A stretch of DNA of 16,205 nucleotides from Acidilobaceae archaeon UBA162. GTDB lineage: Archaea; Thermoproteota; Thermoprotei_A; Sulfolobales; Acidilobaceae. The DNA is taken from contig DAJS01000001.1 in the NCBI GenBank assembly GCA_002496425.1, positions 87,505 through 103,709 on the forward strand, written 5' to 3'. The position numbers and the translations under genes are program-made. This document shows positions 1 to 6,579 of this stretch, piece by piece (position 1 is the first letter of the stretch; every line of letters begins with the position of its first letter). The notes below the pieces were generated by a model, which was given only the letters and a program-made list of their open reading frames with translations, was not told where the DNA came from and made no database searches.

Positions 1-114
1 GGCCATGCCAAGACCTTAATTGACCTGCTCAACCTGATGGTCCCAGGCTCGGTTATAAGCCTGGAGGGCCAGGAAGGCAGGCCGTTTAGGGTCACCATAA
101 AGGGCATCCGCTAG
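1..114 (+). CDS. C-terminal end of an unidentified protein (partial, 5' end outside window)
   Basis: The first reading frame is open from base 1 and stops at TAG 112-114, giving the last 37 residues of a protein that begins upstream. The codons match the local style (AGG, ATA, CTG/CTC), which supports real coding. The tail has a leucine-rich helix-like stretch (TLIDLLNLMVPG) followed by an alternating polar/hydrophobic segment ending in TIKGIR, which looks like a closing beta-strand. I do not recognise the family from so short a piece. It points the same way as the MoxR gene, but 116 bases separate them, so co-transcription is uncertain. Confidence 0.55.
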   Translation, partial: GHAKTLIDLLNLMVPGSVISLEGQEGRPFRVTIKGIR

Positions 115-230
115 GGTACACCTCAAATAATCATGCAGGCCCAGCCATTGTAAATCCTTTCCCACCCAGCTAAAGGCCCGAGTACGCGCAAGAGTTTTTC
201 GCTCCCCAGAACCAGGCTATAAGTGACAAG
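115..230 (+). promoter_or_regulatory. Intergenic leader of the moxR-VWA unit, with SD sequence
   Basis: This 116-bp gap is AT-richer than the flanking genes. A T-rich element (AGAGTTTTTCGC, about 189-200) lies roughly 35 bp before the GTG at 231. It could be a weak TATA box or the T-run terminator of the preceding gene. A Shine-Dalgarno-like GTGA at about 222-225 sits 5 nt before the GTG and supports that start. No RNA gene or repeat was seen here. Confidence 0.4.
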
Positions 231-1394
231 GTGCCCAAAGAGGTGTCTCAAAGGAAGCCGCCTGAGGAGCTACTGAAACTCGCCTCAGAGTTTCTGGCGG
301 AGCTTGAGAGCCCCTTCGTTGGAAGGCATGAAGAGACGCTCGTGATAACACTTGCCCTCATTACAGGTGAACACGCGATACTGATAGGGGAGCCTGGAAC
401 CGCTAAGAGCGCGCTCGTCAGGAGGTCGGCAGAGCTGTTGGACGCTAGGTTCTTCAAGTATCTGCTGACAAAGTTCACTGAGCCCAGCGAGCTCTTCGGA
501 CCCCTAGACATAAATGCGCTCAAGCAGGGAGTCTACAGGAGGATAACAGCTCAGAAGCTCCCCGAGTCCGATATAGCGTTCCTCGATGAGATATTCAACG
601 CTAACAGCGCAGTGCTTAACAGCATACTCAGCATAATGCAGGAGAGAGTGCTCTATGATGGTTACACAGAGATAAGGGTGCCCCTCTGGACCCTGGTCGG
701 TGCCTCAAACAGAGTTCCTGAGGAGCCCGAGCTTGAGGCCCTCTATGATAGGTTCCTCTTCAGGCAGAACGTGAGGCCTGTGGATGAGGAGCTGTGGGAG
801 CCGCTGCTCGACGCAGCGTGGAGAATAGAAATGGGCGTCACTGCTAGAACAAACAAGATTATGACCATGGACGACCTGAAACAGCTCAACGAGCTATTAT
901 TCAAAGTTGATCTAACACCTGTCAAGGGTAAATTGATAAGGCTCTTTATGATAATGGACGAGAAAGAGCTCCATATAAGTGACAGGAGAAAGGGCAAGAT
1001 ACTCAAGGCAGTGGCCGCTAAGGCCCTTCTCGAGGGCAGGATGCAGGCCACAGAGTCCGACCTGATAGTCCTTAAGTACACTGTGCCGAGCAACATTGAC
1101 GACTTTGACAAGGTGAACGCAATACTTGTAGAGGAGCTCAAGACGAAGGAGAGGGTGTTGAGGGAGCTGGAGGAAATAGCTACTAATGTCAGAAACGCGG
1201 AGAAGACCGTCGGGCAACTGGAGCCCTTTGACATGCGCCTCCTAGACATATACAAGAACCTCAAGGTGGCCAAGGGCAAGATACAGGGCCTGGTTCAGGA
1301 CGTGGAGGATGAGGAGGTAAGGAGGAAGGCCGAGGAGGTCAACGAACTGATAGAAAACCTGACACAGGAGATCATGGTGAAGCTCAACATGTGA
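231..1394 (+). CDS. MoxR/RavA-family AAA+ ATPase
   Basis: 387 aa, GTG start preceded by GTGA at 5-nt spacing. This is an AAA+ ATPase of the MoxR group. Walker A is GEPGTAKS (residues 53-60), Walker B is IAFLDEIF (about 115-122), sensor 1 is GASN (157-160), and a LYDRFLFR segment (about 171-178) supplies the arginine-finger region. The MoxR-typical phrase EIFNANSAVLNSILSIMQER lies between Walker B and sensor 1. After the lid domain (about 180-285) the C-terminus (about 290-387) is rich in Glu/Lys/Leu heptads and probably forms a long coiled coil, which is more than a minimal MoxR protein carries. The next gene, 9 bases downstream, encodes a VWA protein, the standard partner of this family. Known members act as chaperone-like factors in metal-cofactor insertion or complex maturation. 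The specific client cannot be read here. Confidence 0.93.
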   Translation: MPKEVSQRKPPEELLKLASEFLAELESPFVGRHEETLVITLALITGEHAILIGEPGTAKSALVRRSAELLDARFFKYLLTKFTEPSELFGPLDINALKQGVYRRITAQKLPESDIAFLDEIFNANSAVLNSILSIMQERVLYDGYTEIRVPLWTLVGASNRVPEEPELEALYDRFLFRQNVRPVDEELWEPLLDAAWRIEMGVTARTNKIMTMDDLKQLNELLFKVDLTPVKGKLIRLFMIMDEKELHISDRRKGKILKAVAAKALLEGRMQATESDLIVLKYTVPSNIDDFDKVNAILVEELKTKERVLRELEEIATNVRNAEKTVGQLEPFDMRLLDIYKNLKVAKGKIQGLVQDVEDEEVRRKAEEVNELIENLTQEIMVKLNM

Positions 1395-1403
1395 AGTGAG
1401 ATC

Positions 1404-2765
1404 ATGAGCAACGAGCCTGTGCAGGCTGAGAGTAAGGAGAACAGGCGCTTCGTCAGCGTGTTCCAGGAAATAGGCGTTATAGATGAAGTCAGGTTTTACA
1501 GGGGCGAGAAGATACTTGCCGTAGCCAAGAGTATAGCTGACAGGGATCTTGACCCGCGCTTCAGCGCAGCTCTGGCGGTCGACGTTTTCTATACGTACTA
1601 CTTCCCACTGCCGTTCATAGATGAGAACGCGGTAGACATAGATGATGAGACTAAGTTCAGGAGGAGTGTAGTGGCAGCAATGATAAAAAGCGAGCACGTG
1701 TGGAAGGCTAAGGCGCACACAACGGCCGATTCTGTAACTAGTGTGGTAGCTGCTGCCTCATTCATAGAGAGGCTGAACAGCCTGCTGCCCCCGCCCCAAG
1801 GCGGCGAGGGTAAGGGCAACAAGAGGCAGGAGGAGAAGGAGGGCCAGCAGGGCCCCCAGTCGGCCGAGCCTAACATGGAGGAGATGGTCAAGAAGGCAGC
1901 AGAGGCCGCCATGAGAGATGCGGAGATGGCAAAGAAGGTCAAGATGACGGCTGAGAGGCTAGGGGCCGGTAGGGGGAGCGTGTTCTCACTGGAGAGCTCA
2001 GCAGAGATGATACTCAGGCTAGCCAGAGAGACGGATGTAATGAGGATACTTGAGAAAATAGAGGGGCTTAAGATACCGTCCGCTAGGGGTAAGAGTGGGA
2101 CCAGGTACTCAAGGGGCTGGATCACAGGGCTAGAGTATGGCAACGAAATAGAGCGTGTGCACCCCAATCAGCTGGCGCTGCCCGACGAGCTCTTCTATGC
2201 TGAGCTGGCCAACGACAGGCTCCTGCTCTACCAAAAGGAGCTTCCAGCCTCGAGAGGCCCCATATACGTCCTCCTCGACAAGAGTGGCAGCATGGTTGGC
2301 TCCAAGATAGACTGGGCCAGGGCGGTGTCGGTGGCACTGTTCAAGAAGTCCATAGATGAGGGGAGAACCTTCATAGTGAGGTTCTTCGACTCAATACCCT
2401 ATAACCAAATGATGGCAAGGGGGAACGCCAAGCCCAGCGATGTGCTAAGGCTTCTGTCCTACCTTGCCAGGATAAAGGCAGGCGGCGGCACCGACATAAC
2501 TAGGGCCATATCCGCCAGCGTCAGCGACATACAGAAGATGAGGCTTGGGGGCAAGGAGAAGATAAGTGATGTGGTGCTGATAACTGACGGCGAGGACAGG
2601 CTGAGCCCTGAGGTTCTCCAGAGGCTCCTCAAAGAGGCCAACGCCAGGCTACACTCGATAATGATACAGGGTCACAATACCTTCCTCCAACAGGTCTCAT
2701 ATCGCTACCTTGTAGTGAAGAAACTGGAGAAGGGCGAGGCGCTGGAGGTCGTGGACTTCGCCTAG
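1404..2765 (+). CDS. VWA-domain (MIDAS) protein, partner of the MoxR ATPase
   Basis: 453 aa, ATG start with an AGTGAG Shine-Dalgarno just after the moxR stop (1395-1400). The C-terminal von Willebrand factor A domain spans about 285-453. It has a complete MIDAS: DKSGS (Asp292, Ser294, Ser296), Thr363 in GGTD and Asp395 in ITDGED, so divalent-metal and ligand binding is expected. The N-terminal part (about 1-125) is alpha-helical and joined by a Pro/Gly/Glu/Lys low-complexity linker (about 128-158) to a helical Ala/Met/Lys-rich region (159-225). The layout resembles ViaA/CoxE-type partners of RavA/CoxD ATPases. No signal peptide or membrane segment is visible, so it is probably cytosolic. The stop codon overlaps the convergent TatD-like gene by 4 bp (CTAG). 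Function as a co-chaperone is inferred from family and neighbour. Confidence 0.92.
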   Translation: MSNEPVQAESKENRRFVSVFQEIGVIDEVRFYRGEKILAVAKSIADRDLDPRFSAALAVDVFYTYYFPLPFIDENAVDIDDETKFRRSVVAAMIKSEHVWKAKAHTTADSVTSVVAAASFIERLNSLLPPPQGGEGKGNKRQEEKEGQQGPQSAEPNMEEMVKKAAEAAMRDAEMAKKVKMTAERLGAGRGSVFSLESSAEMILRLARETDVMRILEKIEGLKIPSARGKSGTRYSRGWITGLEYGNEIERVHPNQLALPDELFYAELANDRLLLYQKELPASRGPIYVLLDKSGSMVGSKIDWARAVSVALFKKSIDEGRTFIVRFFDSIPYNQMMARGNAKPSDVLRLLSYLARIKAGGGTDITRAISASVSDIQKMRLGGKEKISDVVLITDGEDRLSPEVLQRLLKEANARLHSIMIQGHNTFLQQVSYRYLVVKKLEKGEALEVVDFA

Positions 2766-3622
2766 GGCGGCTCAACCCCAAAGGCCCTGACCACGTTGTC
2801 AATGTTTATCTCATAGAGAGCCTCTTCCCCAAGCCCTGCCTTAGCTACAGCCTCTCTGACGTTGATGCCTAGGTTCCACGGGGCCAGTATCCTAGGGCCC
2901 TCCCAGCCCGGGAAGTCGCTCTCAGCCATGAAGTTAGGCCCGGCCAGCCTGAGGGCGTCTATCAGGGCCTCAGTCCTTCCAGGCACTGTAGCCGAGTAGC
3001 CCAAACTCGTCGCAGGTGCCACCATATTGGGTTTAGCATGATGGAACACTATCCTAGGCCCGGCCCTGATGCCCCTGGAGCTGAGCGCCATATGCGTCAG
3101 CTCTACGGTGTCAGGCCCTACGTCCTCAAGGTGCATGTGAAGTACACAGCCTAGGTCCTGTGCTACCTCAGCAGCCCTCTCTAATACGAGCTGCGAGGCT
3201 ACCAGGCGCTCGGGTAAGGACTTATAGTGTTGTCTTCCAACCTCACCTATGCCGTCAAGCCCTCCCTTCCTGCAAAGGTCCGCCTCAGCCTCCAACACCT
3301 TCATGGCGACCTTAAGGGCTCCTAGGGCCCCTAGGCCCCTGGATGCCAGGAACTCCACATCATCAGGGTGGAAGCCGGCAAGACATGACACTGTGAGGCC
3401 TGACGAGCGGACCTCCTTACATAGCGACACATGGTGTCTCAGTGCGTTAAGGTAGACCTCAAGGGGGTCCTGGGAGATGTTCATGTTGTAGTCCGCTGGG
3501 GATACAGATACTAGCGCTATGAACCACCCGCCTGAGGAGAGGAACTTGGATGCCAGCTCCCTAGCGCTGAGTCCCCTCACATCATTTATATGCGAGTGCG
3601 CGTCAGCTACAGGCAGGCTCAA
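2762..3622 (-). CDS. TatD-like metal-dependent hydrolase
   Basis: 286 aa, TTG start (no ATG or GTG nearby upstream in frame). It has the amidohydrolase TIM-barrel metal signatures in TatD order: DAHSH (His9, His11) at the end of the first strand, GIGEVGR (Glu127), LHMHLED (His162/His164), VFHHAKPN (His194/His195) and AESDFPG (Asp236). TatD proteins are metal-dependent nucleases or hydrolases, usually 250-300 aa, so the length is normal. Some crenarchaeal members have no assigned substrate, and this one should be called only a TatD-related hydrolase. It diverges from rpiA across 53 bp containing a TATA-like CTAAAAG (minus strand, about 3652-3658), about 33 bp before the TTG. Confidence 0.88.
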   Translation of the reverse strand: MSLPVADAHSHINDVRGLSARELASKFLSSGGWFIALVSVSPADYNMNISQDPLEVYLNALRHHVSLCKEVRSSGLTVSCLAGFHPDDVEFLASRGLGALGALKVAMKVLEAEADLCRKGGLDGIGEVGRQHYKSLPERLVASQLVLERAAEVAQDLGCVLHMHLEDVGPDTVELTHMALSSRGIRAGPRIVFHHAKPNMVAPATSLGYSATVPGRTEALIDALRLAGPNFMAESDFPGWEGPRILAPWNLGINVREAVAKAGLGEEALYEINIDNVVRAFGVEPP

Positions 3623-3675
3623 GGCCTTCCAGGCTTTTTGCCCTCTCAGGGCTTTTAGCGACTACCGGGGTTTCC

Positions 3676-4398
3676 GTGAGCTGCGATACCAAGGATGCAG
3701 CGGCTGAGGGCGCACTGAGCCTGGTCAGGGATTTAATAAAGTCGTCAGGAGGACTGATAGGCATTGGGACTGGGTCTACAGTGGCCAGGCTCCTGCCCAA
3801 GGTAGTCGAGCTCCTAAAGGGCAAGAGAGTGCTGAGCTCAAGCCTGTCCACGGCGTCCCTGCTGGCATCCATGGGCATCGACGTTATATCCTATCCAGCC
3901 TCTTACCCACCAGTAATAGAGGTCTACATAGACGGTGCTGACGAGGTGTCGCCTGACGGTAACATGATTAAGGGAGGGGGCGGTGCGCTGCTAGGTGAAA
4001 AGATACTAGCATACTCAAGTGAGCTCAACGTGTTCGTAGTAGGCGAGGAGAAGTTGTCTGACCTCCTGGGCACAAGGCGCCCAGTGCCCATAGAGGTTGT
4101 GCCCGAGTCATATCCATATGTGCTCAGTTCCCTGAAGGCCCTACGTCTTAATGCCTCCGCAAGGCAGTCCAACGGTAAGATGGGGCCAACGGTGAGTGAC
4201 TGGCGTGGGATTATAGTGGATGTGTACACGGGTCCCATAAAGGATCCAAGGTCGCTGGAGGCTACGCTAAGGTCGATACCTGGAGTTGTAGAGACAGGCC
4301 TCTTTATAGGATATGCGGATTACATAGTTGTGGGCAGGAGGGCTTGCAGTTATGATATACTCTCATTCAGGAGGTCGGCCAAGGCCCCCTATATATGA
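3676..4398 (+). CDS. rpiA: Ribose-5-phosphate isomerase A
   Basis: 240 aa, GTG start. It interconverts ribose 5-phosphate and ribulose 5-phosphate for nucleotide and sugar metabolism in the cytosol. Signature motifs are intact: GIGTGSTVA (29-37) phosphate-binding loop, DGADEV (86-91) with the two active-site aspartates, and KGGGGALLGEKI (99-110) containing the catalytic Glu108 and the Lys99 contact. The length matches archaeal RpiA (about 225-240). The C-terminal 47 bases overlap the start of the SWIM-domain gene in another frame, suggesting translational coupling. The start is the least certain part: I see no strong Shine-Dalgarno, and the 53-bp divergent spacer from the TatD-like gene must hold promoters for both directions. 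Confidence 0.95.
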   Translation: MSCDTKDAAAEGALSLVRDLIKSSGGLIGIGTGSTVARLLPKVVELLKGKRVLSSSLSTASLLASMGIDVISYPASYPPVIEVYIDGADEVSPDGNMIKGGGGALLGEKILAYSSELNVFVVGEEKLSDLLGTRRPVPIEVVPESYPYVLSSLKALRLNASARQSNGKMGPTVSDWRGIIVDVYTGPIKDPRSLEATLRSIPGVVETGLFIGYADYIVVGRRACSYDILSFRRSAKAPYI

Positions 4399-4873
4399 CA
4401 TAGATAAGGCTCTGACGTCCATCAGGCTGACGCTTCTCCTGGTTCGTCTTGGCGAGTGGCGGGGTCCCAGGAAGGGTGAGAGACTGCCTAAGGATTGGCT
4501 TAGGCCCCCCGAGGGCCGCTTCCTTACGTTGGGCAAGCTTGGTAGCTTGAGGCTCTGGGCATACCTTGACCATCGTGCTGGTCATACCTATATTCTTGTC
4601 ACTCTTGAACAAGGCTCTGGCAGAGGATCTATGGCATCAGCACCTGTTTACTGCAGCTGCCCTGGGTTCCAGACAAGGCTGGCATCGGAGGACAGACCTG
4701 TCGGCTGTGCACACATATATGCCCTGGCTGAGTCCCTGAGACGCGGCGAGCACATAAGTGAGCTAGAGCTTGACGTCAGAACCCTCAAACAGGTTCTCAG
4801 TGAAGCCCTTTCAGAGGGGAGAAGCCCAACGCTCCTGAGGCTGGCGGCTAGGGTTAATGAACCAGGAGCCTGA
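4352..4873 (+). CDS. SWIM zinc-finger protein (Sws1-like CxC...CxHxxA signature)
   Basis: 173 aa from the ATG at 4352. An in-frame TTG at 4328 would add 8 residues, but the ATG is the more ordinary start. The central feature is a SWIM zinc finger: Cys101-x-Cys103 in YCSCPGF, then Cys119-Ala-His121 in the phrase GCAHIYALA. The alanine three residues after the histidine completes the CxC-Xn-CxHxxA form reported for the Shu2/Sws1 family of recombination mediators. Around it are an N-terminal helical region (about 15-50), a beta-rich stretch leading into the finger (56-86) and two C-terminal helices. SWIM domains bind DNA or protein partners. It overlaps rpiA by 47 bp and the convergent Sec61-beta gene by 20 bp. 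A DNA-repair role is inference. Confidence 0.8.
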   Translation: MIYSHSGGRPRPPIYDIDKALTSIRLTLLLVRLGEWRGPRKGERLPKDWLRPPEGRFLTLGKLGSLRLWAYLDHRAGHTYILVTLEQGSGRGSMASAPVYCSCPGFQTRLASEDRPVGCAHIYALAESLRRGEHISELELDVRTLKQVLSEALSEGRSPTLLRLAARVNEPGA

Positions 4874-5063
4874 GGACTACCACTGTTGCAGCCAGAACTG
4901 CCGAGGCAATAATCATGGTCGTAGGTGATATCTCAATCTTACCCTTATAGCTCTGGTAGAAGGCCACGAGGCCCGCGGCTGTCATCGGGCCGCTCTCCTT
5001 ACGCTTCCTCGACTTTGAGGACCCAGCCTTACCTCCCTTGCCTCCTCTCCCCGACAATCCCAA
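4854..5063 (-). CDS. Preprotein translocase subunit Sec61-beta (archaeal SecG-like)
   Basis: 69 aa. It is the small tail-anchored beta subunit of the SecYE-beta protein-conducting channel in the cytoplasmic membrane. A Gly/Ser/Lys/Arg-rich cytosolic N-terminus (1-24) is followed by the archaeal hallmark GPMTAAGLVAFY (25-36), then ISPTT (45-49) and one hydrophobic membrane segment (about 50-68). TTG codons occur at positions 1 and 3 (5063 and 5057). The first is used here because GTGAGGG lies immediately upstream, and either would give nearly the same protein. A TATA-like minus-strand CTTAAACC (about 5090-5098) lies about 30 bp upstream. The last 20 bases overlap the 3' end of the SWIM gene tail-to-tail. 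Confidence 0.92.
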   Translation of the reverse strand: MGLSGRGGKGGKAGSSKSRKRKESGPMTAAGLVAFYQSYKGKIEISPTTMIIASAVLAATVVVLRLLVH

Positions 5064-5136
5064 CCCTCACAGACTTAAGTAAGAGAGAGGTTTAAGCGGT
5101 TAACGGGCTGAACGCCTTTTTTATGTTGACGCAGGT

Positions 5137-5146
5137 CTTTTATATT
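5137..5146 (+). promoter_or_regulatory. Strong TATA box upstream of candidate small RNA
   Basis: CTTTTATATT matches the crenarchaeal TATA consensus almost perfectly, yet no start codon with a usable ORF follows it. Transcription initiation about 25-28 bp downstream of its centre would fall near 5168-5171, exactly where a self-complementary segment begins. It is followed by a very AT-rich spacer. Confidence 0.55.
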
Positions 5147-5170
5147 CATTTGCAATAATTACATAACATA

Positions 5171-5242
5171 AGGCGTGGAGACTCTGCTGAGGCCTTGGGG
5201 AGACTCGCCAACTACTGGGCGAAGTTAATCCAGCTTACGCCT
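5171..5242 (+). ncRNA. Candidate structured small RNA (unclassified)
   Basis: A 72-nt segment begins with AGGCGTG and ends with TACGCCT, which can pair over 7 positions (six Watson-Crick plus one G-U). Inside it, TCGCC (5205-5209) and GGCGA (5218-5222) form a 5-bp hairpin with an 8-nt loop. The octamer GGAGACTC occurs twice, at 5177-5184 and 5199-5206. The length and closing stem are tRNA-like, but no anticodon arm, T-arm with TTC loop or D-arm can be drawn, so it is not called a tRNA. It also lacks box C/D motifs. A good TATA box lies at the correct distance for transcription to start at its first base. The class is unknown, and the true 3' end could lie further downstream. Confidence 0.35.
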
Positions 5243-5397
5243 CATTAACCTGCCCTGTTCACAATAGCAGAACCATTTATCAATCCAACGGAAGCCATGC
5301 TCCAAGGGTGGGCAAGTGCAAGGTTGGCGACAAATAGTATATGGATGTTGTAATTCTAATACAAACTTGAAGAGAGAAGCAGGAAATGCGAGCTCCA

Positions 5398-5409
5398 TGC
5401 CTTAAGGCA
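5398..5409. repeat. 12-bp perfect palindrome upstream of the MazG-like gene
   Basis: TGCCTTAAGGCA is a perfect inverted repeat with no loop. It lies about 45 bp before the TATAAAA at 5454-5460 that probably drives the MazG-like gene. A symmetric site in this position could bind a dimeric regulator. It might equally be a chance palindrome. Confidence 0.35.
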
Positions 5410-5453
5410 GGTGGCTGAGGCTAGTCCCTACCCACCACATGAGCATGAATAGG

Positions 5454-5460
5454 TATAAAA
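5454..5460 (+). promoter_or_regulatory. TATA box for the MazG-like gene
   Basis: TATAAAA, preceded by AGG, is centred about 41 bp before the TTG start at 5498. Transcription would begin near 5483, leaving a leader of about 15 nt. It is the only clear TATA element in the last 150 bp before the gene. Confidence 0.5.
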
Positions 5461-5497
5461 TGGTTGGAATGAACGTGTAGGGATAAACGGAAAGGCG

Positions 5498-5767
5498 TTG
5501 GACCTGAGGTGCGTTCAGGAGGCTATGAGGTCGGAGTACTTTGAGATAGATAGATCTAGGGGGCTCTTTGAGACCTTTACATGGCTAGTAGAGGAGGTGG
5601 GGGAGCTTGGCGAGGCGCTGCTCAAGAGAGACAAGGAAGGCATCTCAGAGGAGCTAGCAGATGTAATAGCATGGACACTGAGCGTGGCGAACCTTTTGGA
5701 CATAGATGTTGAGGAGGCCGTCAAGGCTAAGTATAACGAGGCATTGCAGAAGTCAGGGTGCCATTAG
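5498..5767 (+). CDS. MazG-like nucleotide pyrophosphohydrolase
   Basis: 89 aa, TTG start, the only start-type codon between the upstream in-frame stop (TAA) and the conserved region. This is a single-domain MazG-type all-alpha NTP pyrophosphohydrolase. The metal-binding pattern is present as EEVGE (Glu33, Glu36) on one helix and EELAD (Glu52, Asp55) on the next, that is ExxE then ExxD, followed by a third helix (72-85). Such proteins hydrolyse (d)NTPs to monophosphates plus pyrophosphate, and small ones usually act as dimers or tetramers in nucleotide-pool cleaning. The exact substrate cannot be read from sequence. Its stop overlaps that of GGGP synthase by 4 bp (TTAG). Confidence 0.88.
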   Translation: MDLRCVQEAMRSEYFEIDRSRGLFETFTWLVEEVGELGEALLKRDKEGISEELADVIAWTLSVANLLDIDVEEAVKAKYNEALQKSGCH

Positions 5768-6519
5768 GCAATGTCTTTCACGGCCTTCACTAGCTGATAG
5801 AGCAGCGATGGGTCCTTCTCGGTTACGGTACCATTTACTATCCCATCAGCACCTGCTCTGACAATCTCGCTCGCTATACTTGGCGTGTTTATACCTCCAC
5901 CCACTATTACCAGCCCCTCAAAGCCAACCATGTCTAGATGCCTCTTAACAGCCCTAACAGTCTCGGGCGGCACAGGGGCCGGGGCACCGCTGCCCGCCTC
6001 AAGGTAAATAATTGTAGCACCCATCATAGCGCTCGCAAGCACGTAGGCTACCGCTAGATCGGTCCGCTCATAGGGTATGGGCCTTGCCCTACCTATGTAG
6101 CCTGCGGCACCTCCATATCCTATTATTATATAGGCGGTAGGTATTGGCTCTAGACCCATCCTTAGGACTATGGGCGCTGCCTGGGCTTGGACGCCGCTGA
6201 CGTAATAGGGGTCATCACTGTTCACCAGCGACATGAATAGCACAGCATCCGCGTGGGGCGTCAGCTCGTTTAAGTTACCAGGGAACAATATGACAGGAAG
6301 GCCTGACCTCTTAGCGGCCTTAACCACCTCAGAGAGCTGAGGTTCGTAGACGCCAAGGGAGCCCCCCACAAGTATCGCTGTTGACCCAGCGTCGGCCGCG
6401 ACCTTAGCTACGCGCTCCGCCTCCTCAGGGGAGGTCTTATCAGGATCTATTAGTGTTAGATGTATTCTCCCCCTCTTTCGCGCCTCGAGCAATAGCGTCA
6501 GCACTTTACCTGGCTTCAA
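5764..6519 (-). CDS. Geranylgeranylglyceryl phosphate synthase
   Basis: 251 aa, TTG start with a GAGGGG Shine-Dalgarno about 6 nt upstream. The enzyme joins geranylgeranyl diphosphate to sn-glycerol-1-phosphate, making the first ether bond of archaeal membrane lipids. It is a PcrB/GGGPS-type TIM barrel. Visible motifs are LIDPDK (23-28, Mg and substrate binding), ILVGGSLGV (49-57), YLEAGSGAP (172-180, the G1P site) and IVGGGINTP (205-213) with GADGIVNGT (223-231), the standard phosphate-binding loops. Length is typical. A minus-strand TATA element (CTTTATAAT, about 6560-6568) lies about 45 bp upstream, so it probably has its own promoter despite following Elf1 by only 60 bp. Confidence 0.96.
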   Translation of the reverse strand: MKPGKVLTLLLEARKRGRIHLTLIDPDKTSPEEAERVAKVAADAGSTAILVGGSLGVYEPQLSEVVKAAKRSGLPVILFPGNLNELTPHADAVLFMSLVNSDDPYYVSGVQAQAAPIVLRMGLEPIPTAYIIIGYGGAAGYIGRARPIPYERTDLAVAYVLASAMMGATIIYLEAGSGAPAPVPPETVRAVKRHLDMVGFEGLVIVGGGINTPSIASEIVRAGADGIVNGTVTEKDPSLLYQLVKAVKDIA

Positions 6520-6559
6520 GGTAGCCCCTCTGGTCAGTCTTGAGGTGCAGGCAGCACTG

Positions 6560-6569
6560 AATTATAAAG
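6560..6569 (-). promoter_or_regulatory. TATA box of the GGGP synthase gene
   Basis: On the minus strand the sequence reads GCTTTATAAT. It is centred about 45 bp upstream of the TTG at 6519. Initiation 26 bp downstream would leave a leader of about 19 nt, which contains the GAGGGG Shine-Dalgarno. It lies in the 60-bp spacer between the Elf1 stop and GGGP synthase. Confidence 0.5.
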
Positions 6570-6579
6570 CCTAACGCCT

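Larger units (their letters stand above)
5064..5497. other. 434-bp AT-rich intergenic region with no protein gene
   Basis: This is the longest non-coding stretch of the window and is clearly AT-richer than its flanks. I find no plausible ORF; the best ATG frame near 5297 closes after 18 codons. It contains, in order, a TATA-like element for Sec61-beta (minus strand, about 5090), a T7 run (5117-5123), a strong plus-strand TATA box (5137-5146), a candidate structured RNA (5171-5242), a perfect 12-bp palindrome (5398-5409) and the TATA box of the MazG-like gene (5454-5460). These are described separately. No SRP RNA or RNase P RNA signature could be recognised. Confidence 0.7.

Noticed and set aside
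743..1279. 178-aa minus-strand ORF opposite the MoxR ATPase
   Set aside because: Serine- and leucine-rich antisense shadow of a gene with intact AAA+ motifs; no promoter or Shine-Dalgarno.
5171..5242. Possible tRNA gene (72 nt with a 7-bp acceptor-like closing stem)
   Set aside because: No D-arm, 5-bp anticodon stem or GTTCNANNC T-loop can be drawn on either strand; kept only as an unclassified RNA candidate.
5297..5353. Short ORF in the large intergenic region (ATG CTC CAA...)
   Set aside because: Only 18 codons, no Shine-Dalgarno and no TATA element at a fitting distance.
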